NCBI RefSeq assembly: GCF_052113225.1
Contig: NZ_JBFRCT010000003.1
Coordinates: 310,001 to 374,000, forward strand
Reading direction: 5' to 3'
Length of the DNA stretch: 64,000 nt
DNA from: Pristimantibacillus sp052113225
GTDB lineage: Bacteria; Bacillota; Bacilli; Paenibacillales; Paenibacillaceae
The translations under genes and the position numbers were made by a program. Position 1 is the first letter of the stretch. Every line of letters begins with the position of its first letter. The notes below the pieces were generated by a model. The model saw nothing but the letters and a program-made list of their open reading frames with translations. It did no database searches and was not told the origin of the DNA. This document shows positions 42,857 to 51,806 of this stretch, piece by piece.

Positions 42857-44164
42857 GTGAAAAAACTTATCACAGTTCTTGCTCTTGGCGCAGTAACCGC
42901 AGCATCTTTGTCGGCTTGTGGTTCCAACTCGAACAACAACACAAACGACTCTGCAAACAGCGGCGGAGACAAAGCAAGCAAAATTACCGTTTGGGCATGG
43001 GATCCTAACTTTAACATTAAAGCAATGAACCTTGCGAAAGATGCTTATGCGACTACTAACCCTGACTTAACGGTTGATGTTGTAGAAAACGCTCAGAACG
43101 ATATCGTTCAAAAGCTGAATACAGGCATGAGCTCCGGTACAACTAAAGGTCTGCCGAACATCGTACTTATCGAAGACTACCGTGCACAAAGCTTCCTACA
43201 AGCTTACCCAGACATGTTCTATGATCTGAGCAGCGTTATTACACCAACTGACTTTGCTGATTACAAGCTTGGACCTACAAGCGTTGACGGCAAATACTAC
43301 GGCGTTCCGTTCGACTCCGGTGTTACAGGTCTGTATGTAAGAACGGACTATCTGGAGAAAGCTGGTTACACAATGGATGATCTTCAAGACATCACTTGGG
43401 ATCAATACATCGAGATTGGCAAGAAGGTAAAAGAAGCTACAGGTAAAGATTGGATCTCCCTTGATCCTAACGACCTTGGTATTATCCGTATGATGATTCA
43501 ATCCGCTGGCTCGTGGTACATGAATGAAGACGGTAAAACGCCTAACATTGCAAACAACGCAGCTATGAAAGAAGCATTCGAAGTATACAAAAACATGATG
43601 GATGCTAATATCGTTAAGCCTAATTCTGACTGGAGTCAATATGTATCCTACTTCAATACAGGCGATGTGGCATCGGTTCCAACAGGTAACTGGTTCACGC
43701 CTTCCATCACAGCTGAGGCTTCGCAATCCGGCAAATGGGCAATTGCTCCAATTCCTAAGCTTGCAAAAACACCTAATTCCGTACATGCAACTAACCTTGG
43801 CGGCAGCTCGTGGTACGTTCTGAACGTTCCAGGTAAAGAAGCAGCAGCTGAGTTCCTGAAATCAACTTTGGCTTCCGATTCTGATCTATATCAAAAACTG
43901 GTTACAGACGTAGGTGCTATCGGTACGTACAAACCAGCTACATCTGGTGAAGCGTATACGGCTACTAACGAATTCTTCGGCGGCCAAAAAATCGTACAAG
44001 ACTTTGCGAAATGGACCAATGAAATTCCTAGCGTGAACTACGGTATGAACACTTACGCAATCGAAGACATTCTGGTTGTTAAAATGCAGGATTACCTGAA
44101 CGGCAAATCGATTGACGATGTATTAAAAGACGCTCAATCTCAAGCTGAAGCACAAGTAAAATAG
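42857..44164 (+). CDS. sugar ABC transporter solute-binding lipoprotein
   Basis: 435-residue family 1 binding protein, lipobox SLSACGS, then a low-complexity Asn/Ser linker. Typical features: ITVWAWDPNFNIKAMNLAKD, GLPNIVLIEDYRAQSFLQA, YGVPFDSGVTGLYVRTDYLE, VPTGNWFTPSITAEA. It should capture an oligosaccharide outside the membrane for the two permeases that follow. ATG or GTG: GTG 42857 has GGAGGTCTT upstream. The ATPase gene is absent, as usual when a shared MsmX-type ATPase is used. A stem-loop separates it from the permeases, which typically lets the binding protein be made in excess. Confidence 0.93.
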   Translation: MKKLITVLALGAVTAASLSACGSNSNNNTNDSANSGGDKASKITVWAWDPNFNIKAMNLAKDAYATTNPDLTVDVVENAQNDIVQKLNTGMSSGTTKGLPNIVLIEDYRAQSFLQAYPDMFYDLSSVITPTDFADYKLGPTSVDGKYYGVPFDSGVTGLYVRTDYLEKAGYTMDDLQDITWDQYIEIGKKVKEATGKDWISLDPNDLGIIRMMIQSAGSWYMNEDGKTPNIANNAAMKEAFEVYKNMMDANIVKPNSDWSQYVSYFNTGDVASVPTGNWFTPSITAEASQSGKWAIAPIPKLAKTPNSVHATNLGGSSWYVLNVPGKEAAAEFLKSTLASDSDLYQKLVTDVGAIGTYKPATSGEAYTATNEFFGGQKIVQDFAKWTNEIPSVNYGMNTYAIEDILVVKMQDYLNGKSIDDVLKDAQSQAEAQVK

Positions 44165-44177
44165 AGAAAAAATGACC

Positions 44178-44244
44178 TTGGAGCACGTCTCCGCGTTCAA
44201 GCCGTTAAATGATTAGTGGCTTGCCCTGTGGGGTTGTGCTCCAA
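44178..44244 (+). promoter_or_regulatory. intercistronic stem-loop covering the permease start
   Basis: Arms TTGGAGCAC (44178-44186) and GTGCTCCAA (44236-44244); the last paired base is the A of the ATG at 44244. No T-run, so not a simple terminator. It may stabilise the upstream mRNA and limit initiation at the permease. Confidence 0.55.
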
Positions 44245-45191
44245 TGTCGTTATATAAGATCGCTCAGGATAGGAAGGAGCTGGCTGACGCTGTGAGTAAA
44301 GTAAAAACAAATAACATGAATATTAATGCGAGATCCAGCGCGATCGGCTGGTCGTTTATTGCGATAGCTGTCATTATGATCTGCGCCTTTTATTTCTACC
44401 CAATGATTAAGGCACTGATGCTGTCGTTCCAATCCGGGACAGGCACGAACTTGCATTATGTTGGCGGAGACAACTATGCAAGACTGTTTAAAGACCAGAC
44501 ATTTATTGCTGCACTAAAAAATACATTTATTTTCTTGATTATTCAAGTGCCGATCATGATTGTACTTGCCATGTTTATCTCGGTATTGCTAAATGACAGC
44601 AAACTGAAATTTAAAGGATTTTTCCGTACGGCGATCTTCCTGCCGGCTGTAACATCGCTTGTTGCTTACTCGGTTATTTTCAAATATTTGTTCGGTACTG
44701 ACGGCTTGATTAATGCAGTGCTTACCAAAATGCATCTGGTTGATGCACCAATTCAATGGATTACCGACCCGTTCTGGGCTAAAATTACGATTATTATCGC
44801 CATTACATGGCGTTGGACCGGATATAATATGATTTTCTATCTGTCTGCCCTGCAAAATATTGATAACTCCATTTATGAAGCAGCACGGATTGACGGCGCT
44901 TCTGCATTCCGTCAGTTCAGCCAGATTACAATTCCGCTACTTAAGCCAATTATTTTGTTTACATCGATCACTTCTACAATCGGTACGCTGCAGCTGTTCG
45001 ATGAGGTTATGAACATAACGAAGGGCGGGCCTGGTAACTCGACTACAACGCTGTCCCAATATATTTATAATCTGTCGTTCAAATACACACCTGACTTTGG
45101 TTATGCGGCGACAGTATCTTATGGAGTCGTAATTCTTATCGTTATCTTCTCGATTCTTCAGTTCAAACTGGCAGGTGATAAAAATGGCTAA
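44244..45191 (+). CDS. sugar ABC transporter permease 1
   Basis: 315 residues, six membrane helices, MalF/GanP-like. The EAA loop is EAARIDGASAFRQFSQITIPLLKP (about residues 212-235), the contact with the ATPase. ATG 44244 lacks a clear SD and sits in the base of a stem-loop; GTG 44292, with AGGAAGGAGC 12 nt upstream, is a plausible alternative start. Overlaps the next permease by eight bases. Confidence 0.92.
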   Translation: MSLYKIAQDRKELADAVSKVKTNNMNINARSSAIGWSFIAIAVIMICAFYFYPMIKALMLSFQSGTGTNLHYVGGDNYARLFKDQTFIAALKNTFIFLIIQVPIMIVLAMFISVLLNDSKLKFKGFFRTAIFLPAVTSLVAYSVIFKYLFGTDGLINAVLTKMHLVDAPIQWITDPFWAKITIIIAITWRWTGYNMIFYLSALQNIDNSIYEAARIDGASAFRQFSQITIPLLKPIILFTSITSTIGTLQLFDEVMNITKGGPGNSTTTLSQYIYNLSFKYTPDFGYAATVSYGVVILIVIFSILQFKLAGDKNG

Positions 45192-46002
45192 ACGGATATT
45201 CACCTATGTATTCCTGTGCATTGCAGCCATTGTGTCGATCTTCCCATTCATTTGGATGATCATCAGTGCAACCAACAAATCGGTTGACGTTACGAAAGGC
45301 TCGTTAATGCCGGGCTCTCACTTGTGGGATAACTGGCAAAAAATTATGGACCAGGTCGATCTTGGACCAGCCATGTTGAACTCGGCGAAAATCTCGATCT
45401 CAACAACCATTCTTGCATTGCTGATTGCATCGCTTGCAGGCTATGGCTTTGAAATTTTCCGCAGCAAGGCGAAAGACATTGTCTTTAACATTTTACTGCT
45501 GTCAATGATGATTCCATTTGCCGCTCTGATGGTACCTTTGTACCGGATGTTCGGCACAATTACACAAAATATTCCCGCTATCGGGATCAATATGATGATG
45601 GCTGTTGTGCTGCCATCTGTCACAACTGCTTTCTTAATTTTCTTTTTCCGTCAAAGTACGAAGATGTTTCCGAAGGAAATGCTCGAAGCAGGTCGAATAG
45701 ATGGATTAAACGAAATTGGTGTGTTCTTCCGTATTTACGTGCCAACGATGAAAACGTCGTATGCGGCAGCAGCCATTATTACGTTCATGTCCAGCTGGAA
45801 TAACTATTTGTGGCCGCTTGTTGTGCTGCAATCGCCAGAGAAACGGACAATTCCGCTTCTTATCTCGAACTTGGGATCTAGCTACTCACCGGATTACGGT
45901 GTTAATATGCTTGTTATTTTGATCGCGACGCTTCCGACGGCTATTGTCTTTTTCCTGATGCAAAAGCATTTTGTTGCGGGAATGACAGGATCGGTCAAGT
46001 AA
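45184..46002 (+). CDS. sugar ABC transporter permease 2
   Basis: 272 residues, six helices, MalG/GanQ-like, EAA loop EAGRIDGLNEIGVFFRIYVP. I chose ATG 45184 (AGGTGATAAA upstream) over an in-frame ATT/ATG nine bases earlier. It overlaps the previous gene, so the two permeases are co-translated. The pair with the binding protein resembles GanS-GanP-GanQ of B. subtilis, fitting the beta-galactosidase gene that follows. Confidence 0.93.
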   Translation: MAKRIFTYVFLCIAAIVSIFPFIWMIISATNKSVDVTKGSLMPGSHLWDNWQKIMDQVDLGPAMLNSAKISISTTILALLIASLAGYGFEIFRSKAKDIVFNILLLSMMIPFAALMVPLYRMFGTITQNIPAIGINMMMAVVLPSVTTAFLIFFFRQSTKMFPKEMLEAGRIDGLNEIGVFFRIYVPTMKTSYAAAAIITFMSSWNNYLWPLVVLQSPEKRTIPLLISNLGSSYSPDYGVNMLVILIATLPTAIVFFLMQKHFVAGMTGSVK

Positions 46003-46019
46003 AGTGTTATATTAAATTC

Positions 46020-46228
46020 ATGCTTACGAAGTAATGAATCATCACGAAGACCCTATTTAGGGTCTTCGTGGTGATAATTCATTTTAGCTAATGCTTACGA
46101 AGTAATGAATCATCACAATAGCCTATACAAGGCTATTTGTGGTGATAATTCATTAAGCAAATGCTTACGAAGCAATGAATCATCACAATAGCCTATACAA
46201 GGCTATTTGTGGTGATAATTCATTTTAG
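46020..46228 (+). repeat. tandem two-hairpin leader repeats, locus B (3 units)
   Basis: Units begin at 46020, 46091 and 46161. Each has ATGCTT-ACG-AAG(T/C)AAT, then GAATCATCAC, an inner stem, and GTGGTGATAATTC. The inner stem is GAAGACCCTA / TAGGGTCTTC in unit 1 and AATAGCC / GGCTATT in units 2 and 3, so both sides change together. The last unit runs into CATTTTAGGGGAGG, the SD of lacZ. Confidence 0.9.
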
Positions 46229-46244
46229 GGGAGGAAAACGAAGG

Positions 46245-49200
46245 ATGAAGGCAACAAGGGCAGACATCAATTGGCTGAGCGATCCGACGGTTTACCGGGT
46301 AAACCGTTTGGATGCGCACTCCGATCATCGTTATTATCACACGATGGAGGAAGCGGAGCGCAAAGCGCCAATGGCGATGCGCCATGATTTGAACGGCAAC
46401 TGGAAGTTCAGCTACGCGGTTAATGTGGCTAGCCGGATCGAAAGCTTCTATACGCCGGATTATGATTGCAAGGGCTGGGATGATATTGAGGTGCCGGGTC
46501 ATATTCAGATGCAAGGCTACGGCCAATTACAATATGTAAATACAATGTACCCTTGGGACGGTCTGGACGGCGTTAGACCTCCAGCAATTCCTGTGTCGAG
46601 TAACCCGGTTGGCAGCTATGTGAAGCATTTCCGCAAGCCGGAATCGATGACAGGGCCAGTCTATATTTCGTTCCAAGGTGTAGAATCTGCCTTCTATGTG
46701 TGGCTGAACGGCGAATTTGTCGGCTATGCGGAAGACAGCTTTACACCTTCGGAGTTTGATCTGACACCATTTATGAAAGATGGCGACAACAAGCTGGCTG
46801 TCGAAGTATTTCAGCGCAGCTCGGGCGCTTGGCTCGAGGATCAGGATTTCTGGCGTTTCTCGGGGATTTTCCGTGATGTGTATTTGTACACTGTCCCGGA
46901 GATTCATGTGAGAGATTTGTTTGTTCATACCGAGTTGGATGACAGCTATTCGAACGGTCATTTGAAGGTTGATCTGGATTTGCTGCAGGCTGATGCTGCG
47001 GCTTCGGTCAAGCTTGAGCTTAAGGATGCTGACGGTACAGTTGTTGCTGCAGGAGAAGGTACGTTTGTGAACGGCAAACTGTCGCTTGCTGTTGCTGCAG
47101 GCGAAGTGAAGCTGTGGAGTGCGGAGTCACCCTATTTGTACAGCATATACTTGTCCGTATTGAATGCTCAAGGCGAGCTTGTGGAAGCAATCGTACAAAA
47201 GGCGGGCTTCCGCCGCTTTGAAATGATCAACAAAATCATGCATTTGAATGGCAAACGTATTGTGTTCAAGGGCGTTAACCGCCATGAATTCAACGTTCGC
47301 AGTGGCCGTACGATTACAGCTGAAGATATGCTGTGGGACATCAAGACAATTAAAGCGAATAATATGAATGCTGTCCGTACTTCACACTATCCGAACCAGA
47401 CGCTCTGGTATGAGCTGTGTGACGAATACGGCATTTACCTCATCGATGAGATGAACCTGGAATCGCATGGCTCGTGGCAGAAGATGGGTGCAGTTGAGCC
47501 CTCTTGGAATGTACCGGGCAACCTGCCGGAATGGCAAGGTTCCGTACTGGATCGAGCAGAGTCCATGCTGGAGCGGGATAAAAACCATCCTTCGATTTTG
47601 ATCTGGTCTTGCGGGAACGAATCGTATGCAGGTGAAGTCATTCTGAATGCGACGAAATACTTCCATGCGAAAGATCCAAGCCGCCTTGTTCATTATGAAG
47701 GTGTGTTCTACGATCGCAATTACGAAGCGACTAGTGATATGGAAAGCCGGATGTACGCGAAGCCGGCCGATATTATTGAGTACCTGGAGAGCAACCCGTC
47801 TAAGCCATATATCAGCTGTGAGTATATGCATGCGATGGGCAACTCCGTTGGCGGGATGCACAAATATACGGAGCTTGAGCAAAAGTACCCGATGTACCAA
47901 GGCGGCTTTATTTGGGATTACATGGATCAGTCCATTATGACCAAAGACCGCTACAGTAACGAGTTCTTCGCGTACGGCGGCGACTTTAATGACCGTCCTA
48001 CCGATTATAGCTTCTGCGGCAACGGCATTGTGTTCGCAGACCGTCGTGTAACGCCTAAGATGCAGGAAGTGAAATTCCTATATCAGAATGTGAAGCTTGT
48101 TCCTTCGCGGGAGGACTTAAAAGTAGTCAACGAGAATCTGTTTGTGAATACAAATGAATGGGCATTGTCTGTACGTTTATATCGCGAAGGCGTTGAAGTC
48201 TATAGCTCGATTGGTGAAGTATCGGTTGAAGCAGGAAGCGAAACCGTTGTACCATTGTCGCTGCCTGAAGAGGCTGTGAAGCTGCCTGGCGAATATGCCG
48301 TTCATACTGCGCTTGTTCTGAAGAAGGATGAGCTGTGGGCGGAAGCAGGTCATGAAGTGGCCTTCGGCGAGCATTTGTTTGAAGTTGCAGCAGAAAATGC
48401 TGAAGTGCCAGCTGGCTCGATCAGCGTAGTTGAAGGCGATGTGAATATCGGGGTTATGGGTGATGGCTTTACGATTCAGTTCTCGAAAGGTGTCGGCTCG
48501 CTGGCATCGATTCGATACGGCAAACGTGAATTTATCGCAGCACCTCCAGTACCACAATTCTGGCGTGCAATGACTGACAACGACAAAGGTTACGCGCAGG
48601 GCTATGATGCAGGCGTATGGTTCGCGGCAAGTCTGGCGCGCAAATGTCTGAAAGTAGAACTGAATGTTGCAGAGTCAGGCGACCGGGCAACTGTTGCGTT
48701 CGAATACGGCTTCAGCATCAGCGCTGAATTACGTGTTCGTACGACCTATACCGTGTTTGCGGATGGAAGCATTCAAGTACAGACGGATTACAAAGGTGCT
48801 GCAGAACTTCCGAATGTTCCGGTTGTTGGACTGACGTTCAAGCTGTCCGCTGATTATGATCAGACGGAATGGTACGCAATGGGGCCGGAAGAGAATTACA
48901 TCGACCGTGCATTTGGTGCACGTCTTGGTACGTTCAGCCGTGCGGTGAAGGATCTGCCAACTCCTTATCTGGTACCTCAGGAGACAGGCAACCGTACGGG
49001 AGTACGCCGCGTTCGCATTACGGACAGCCGTGGCTTAGGTCTGCAATTGACCGCATCGGCTTCGGCACCAGTGGAATGCAATGTCTCGCCTTACACAGCG
49101 TTTGAGCTGGAGAATGCGGCTCATCACTATGAGCTGCCACCAGTTCACTACACGGTAGTAACAGTTGCTGGACGCCAAATGGGCGTTGGCGGCGACGACA

Positions 49201-49298
49201 GCTGGGGCGCTCCGGTTCATCCGGAATACCTGATCCCGGCTGACCAGGATCTAAGCTTTACGTTTACGATTTCGGCGATTGATAGCTCGTCGAAATAA
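46245..49298 (+). CDS. lacZ: beta-galactosidase (GH2)
   Basis: 1017 residues, the long LacZ type: N-terminal jelly-roll (PGHIQMQGYGQLQYVNTMYP), Ig-like domains, TIM barrel and the C-terminal Bgal_small_N domain (GPEENYIDRAFGARLGTF). The acid/base is Glu459 in WSCGNESYAGE and the nucleophile Glu526 in YISCEYMHAMGNS, matching E. coli Glu461 and Glu537. ATG 46245 follows GGGGAGG; an in-frame start 36 nt earlier lies in the repeat. No signal peptide. It would hydrolyse imported galacto-oligosaccharides or lactose. Confidence 0.96.
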   Translation: MKATRADINWLSDPTVYRVNRLDAHSDHRYYHTMEEAERKAPMAMRHDLNGNWKFSYAVNVASRIESFYTPDYDCKGWDDIEVPGHIQMQGYGQLQYVNTMYPWDGLDGVRPPAIPVSSNPVGSYVKHFRKPESMTGPVYISFQGVESAFYVWLNGEFVGYAEDSFTPSEFDLTPFMKDGDNKLAVEVFQRSSGAWLEDQDFWRFSGIFRDVYLYTVPEIHVRDLFVHTELDDSYSNGHLKVDLDLLQADAAASVKLELKDADGTVVAAGEGTFVNGKLSLAVAAGEVKLWSAESPYLYSIYLSVLNAQGELVEAIVQKAGFRRFEMINKIMHLNGKRIVFKGVNRHEFNVRSGRTITAEDMLWDIKTIKANNMNAVRTSHYPNQTLWYELCDEYGIYLIDEMNLESHGSWQKMGAVEPSWNVPGNLPEWQGSVLDRAESMLERDKNHPSILIWSCGNESYAGEVILNATKYFHAKDPSRLVHYEGVFYDRNYEATSDMESRMYAKPADIIEYLESNPSKPYISCEYMHAMGNSVGGMHKYTELEQKYPMYQGGFIWDYMDQSIMTKDRYSNEFFAYGGDFNDRPTDYSFCGNGIVFADRRVTPKMQEVKFLYQNVKLVPSREDLKVVNENLFVNTNEWALSVRLYREGVEVYSSIGEVSVEAGSETVVPLSLPEEAVKLPGEYAVHTALVLKKDELWAEAGHEVAFGEHLFEVAAENAEVPAGSISVVEGDVNIGVMGDGFTIQFSKGVGSLASIRYGKREFIAAPPVPQFWRAMTDNDKGYAQGYDAGVWFAASLARKCLKVELNVAESGDRATVAFEYGFSISAELRVRTTYTVFADGSIQVQTDYKGAAELPNVPVVGLTFKLSADYDQTEWYAMGPEENYIDRAFGARLGTFSRAVKDLPTPYLVPQETGNRTGVRRVRITDSRGLGLQLTASASAPVECNVSPYTAFELENAAHHYELPPVHYTVVTVAGRQMGVGGDDSWGAPVHPEYLIPADQDLSFTFTISAIDSSSK

Positions 49299-49310
49299 GG
49301 ATTGTCGAGA

Positions 49311-49347
49311 TAGAGGTTGTCCCATTTGGGACAGCCTCTATTTTTTG
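49311..49347 (+). terminator. rho-independent terminator
   Basis: Stem TAGAGGTTGTCCCA / (T)GGGACAGCCTCTA followed by TTTTTTG; ends the transporter/lacZ operon. Confidence 0.92.
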
Positions 49348-49375
49348 TGATGCCGGTTGTGTAGCTGAGCAATAT

Positions 49376-49404
49376 TTGACAAAGGAAAAAGTTCCCTTTA
49401 CAAT
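49376..49404 (+). promoter_or_regulatory. sigma-A promoter of the TPP riboswitch/thiC transcript
   Basis: TTGACA (49376-49381), 17-nt spacer, TACAAT (49399-49404). It starts just upstream of the riboswitch. Confidence 0.85.
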
Positions 49405-49419
49405 CTAGCTAATTGAATA

Positions 49420-49512
49420 TGCACTGGGGGCTTGATGAAGTCAGGCTGAGATTGTGACCGTATGTCACTGACCGTATCTGATCTGGGTAATGCCAGCGTA
49501 GAGAATGAATAT
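49420..49512 (+). ncRNA. TPP (THI-box) riboswitch
   Basis: Contains the conserved THI elements: CACTGGGGGCTTGATG, GGCTGAGATTGTGACC, GACCGTATCTGATCTGG and GTAATGCCAGCGTAGAGAA. It binds thiamine pyrophosphate; the downstream hairpin at 49651 with a T-run indicates transcription termination when TPP is plentiful. It controls thiC. Confidence 0.95.
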
Positions 49513-49650
49513 GCCGTTAAACAGGGATATGATATTATTGTTTCTTACAATTTTATCATATGTCCTTGTTTTTCTTTCCCCCGGTGCAATCCGTCTTGCC
49601 GTAAGGTGTAGATGGAAGTTCAGCGGAGGGAGCCAAACTTTGAACAAATC

Positions 49651-49688
49651 AAAGACCGCGTCCATTCGGAGCGGTCTTTTTTATTTTT
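49651..49688 (+). terminator. riboswitch-controlled terminator
   Basis: Stem AAAGACCGC / GCGGTCTTT (with extra pairs inside) followed by TTTTATTTTT, between the TPP aptamer and thiC. Confidence 0.88.
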
Positions 49689-49737
49689 AGTTGGATCAAA
49701 CTCCGCATAATTACAGCCATGCTGAGGAGGAATAGAA

Positions 49738-51528
49738 TTGTCCACTAAAGAAACGAACCAAACTGCAAATGAAGTATTCCCGAACATCCATGCCTTTCCG
49801 GGCAGCAAGAAGGTGTATGTGCAAGGCTCCCGCTCTGATGTGAGTGTCCCGATGCGCGAGATCGCGCTTAGCACGACGTCAAGCCCTGCAGGAGATCAGC
49901 CTAACGAGCCTGTTAGAGTATACGACAGCAGCGGCCTGTACACGGATAAAGATTATAAAGCAGATATTCATCGAGGGCTGCCGCAGATCCGACGCCAGTG
50001 GATTCTGGAACGCGGCGACGTGGAGGATTATCAAGGCCGAGCGATTAAGCCAGAGGATAATGGGTTCAAGCACACAGATCTATCAAGCTTAACAGAAACA
50101 TTCCCTAGTTCAGGCTGCTGTCCTCTTCGAGCCAAACAAGGTTCTAACGTTACGCAGCTGCACTACGCCCGGCGCGGGATCATTACCCCTGAAATGGAAT
50201 ACATCGCAATCCGCGAAAATGTCGAACCAGAGTTTGTGCGCAGTGAAGTAGCCCGGGGGAGAGCAATCATACCATCAAACATTAACCACCCGGAAAGCGA
50301 GCCAATGATTATCGGGCGCAATTTCTTGGTGAAGATCAATGCCAACATCGGTAATTCCGCCGTCGCCTCGTCAATTGAAGAGGAAGTGGAGAAGATGAGT
50401 TGGGCAACACGTTGGGGGGCCGACACGGTAATGGACCTATCAACGGGCAAGAACATTCATACGACGCGCGAATGGATCATACGGAACTCCCCTGTACCGA
50501 TAGGGACTGTGCCGTTATACCAAGCACTGGAAAAGGTCGGCGGTAAAGCTGAGGAGCTGACTTGGGAAGTTTACCGTGACACGTTGATTGAGCAAGCTGA
50601 ACAGGGAGTGGATTACTTTACGATTCATGCAGGCGTACTGCTGCGTTATATCCCACTCACGGCAAAACGCGTCACTGGAATCGTATCACGCGGCGGCTCC
50701 ATTATGGCGGCTTGGTGCCTCGCCCACCATCAGGAAAACTTCTTATACACACACTTTGAAGATATTTGCGAGATTATGAAAGCCTATGACGTTGCCTTCT
50801 CGCTTGGTGACGGTCTGCGGCCTGGTTCGATCGCCGATGCGAATGACGAAGCGCAATTCGCAGAGCTCAAGACGTTGGGTGAGCTGACACAGGTCGCGTG
50901 GAAGCATGATGTACAAGTCATGATCGAAGGTCCAGGGCATGTGCCGATGCATCTTATCAAAGAAAATATGGATCGTCAGCTCGAGGTGTGCCAGGAAGCC
51001 CCCTTTTATACACTTGGCCCCCTGACTACGGATATAGCGCCTGGCTATGACCACATTACCTCGGCGATTGGTGCAGCGATGATCGGGTGGTTTGGCACGG
51101 CGATGCTGTGCTATGTTACGCCTAAGGAGCATCTCGGACTGCCGAACAAAAACGATGTGCGTGAAGGCGTTATTGCATACAAAATAGCCGCCCATGCCGC
51201 GGATCTGGCTAAAGGCCATCCCGGTGCTCAGCAGCGAGATAACGCTCTCTCCAAAGCACGCTTCGAGTTTCGTTGGCGCGATCAGTTCAATTTGTCGCTT
51301 GATCCTGAGCGGGCGTTGGAATACCACGATGAGACACTCCCGGCTGAAGGAGCCAAGACCGCTCATTTCTGCTCGATGTGTGGACCGAAATTCTGCTCGA
51401 TGCGGATTACGCAGGACATACGAGCGTATGCCATGCAGCAAGGTCTGAATGAAGCTGAAGTGTTGGAGAAAGGCCTGGAGGATAAGTCCCAGGAATTTAG
51501 AAATACCGGCAGCTCGATCTACCAATAA
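49738..51528 (+). CDS. thiC: phosphomethylpyrimidine synthase ThiC
   Basis: 596-residue radical SAM enzyme that turns AIR into HMP-P in thiamine synthesis. The noncanonical C-terminal cluster motif is SMCGPKFCSMR (CxxCxxxxC), and PSNINHPESEPMIIGRNFLVKI and GPGHVPMHLI are typical. TTG start at 49738 with GAGGAGG upstream. Transcription is governed by the TPP riboswitch. It is followed by a terminator, so it is separate from the ABC transporter genes downstream. Confidence 0.97.
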   Translation: MSTKETNQTANEVFPNIHAFPGSKKVYVQGSRSDVSVPMREIALSTTSSPAGDQPNEPVRVYDSSGLYTDKDYKADIHRGLPQIRRQWILERGDVEDYQGRAIKPEDNGFKHTDLSSLTETFPSSGCCPLRAKQGSNVTQLHYARRGIITPEMEYIAIRENVEPEFVRSEVARGRAIIPSNINHPESEPMIIGRNFLVKINANIGNSAVASSIEEEVEKMSWATRWGADTVMDLSTGKNIHTTREWIIRNSPVPIGTVPLYQALEKVGGKAEELTWEVYRDTLIEQAEQGVDYFTIHAGVLLRYIPLTAKRVTGIVSRGGSIMAAWCLAHHQENFLYTHFEDICEIMKAYDVAFSLGDGLRPGSIADANDEAQFAELKTLGELTQVAWKHDVQVMIEGPGHVPMHLIKENMDRQLEVCQEAPFYTLGPLTTDIAPGYDHITSAIGAAMIGWFGTAMLCYVTPKEHLGLPNKNDVREGVIAYKIAAHAADLAKGHPGAQQRDNALSKARFEFRWRDQFNLSLDPERALEYHDETLPAEGAKTAHFCSMCGPKFCSMRITQDIRAYAMQQGLNEAEVLEKGLEDKSQEFRNTGSSIYQ

Positions 51529-51535
51529 TAGTTGA

Positions 51536-51561
51536 AAAGCCGCATAACTGCGGCTTTTTTA
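51536..51561 (+). terminator. rho-independent terminator of thiC
   Basis: Stem AAAGCCGCA / TGCGGCTTT followed by TTT. Confidence 0.92.
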
Positions 51562-51703
51562 TATGTTAGCATTCACAAGCTCTGATCCTCTACATGTCAG
51601 GTTTCATACAAGTATAGTAACCGAAGGCTGACCTAAATGGATGGCTTTTTCTCTGCCTCTATACATAACGTCTAACGTTTCAGTCATTTTATAAAACAGT
51701 TTG

Positions 51704-51709
51704 TATAAT
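51704..51709 (+). promoter_or_regulatory. possible -10 of the pyrimidine transport/degradation operon
   Basis: TATAAT about 100 nt upstream of the ATPase gene. The -35 position (about 51681) is poor, consistent with an activator such as the PucR protein encoded at the other end of the cluster. Confidence 0.4.
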
Positions 51710-51806
51710 GTAATCCAAATTGCGTGTTATATAATATTACATATCAAGCAGAAGCGGCTCATGAATGGTAAGATCAAGCATTCTTCAGCACGAGGGGGAT
51801 GGTATA

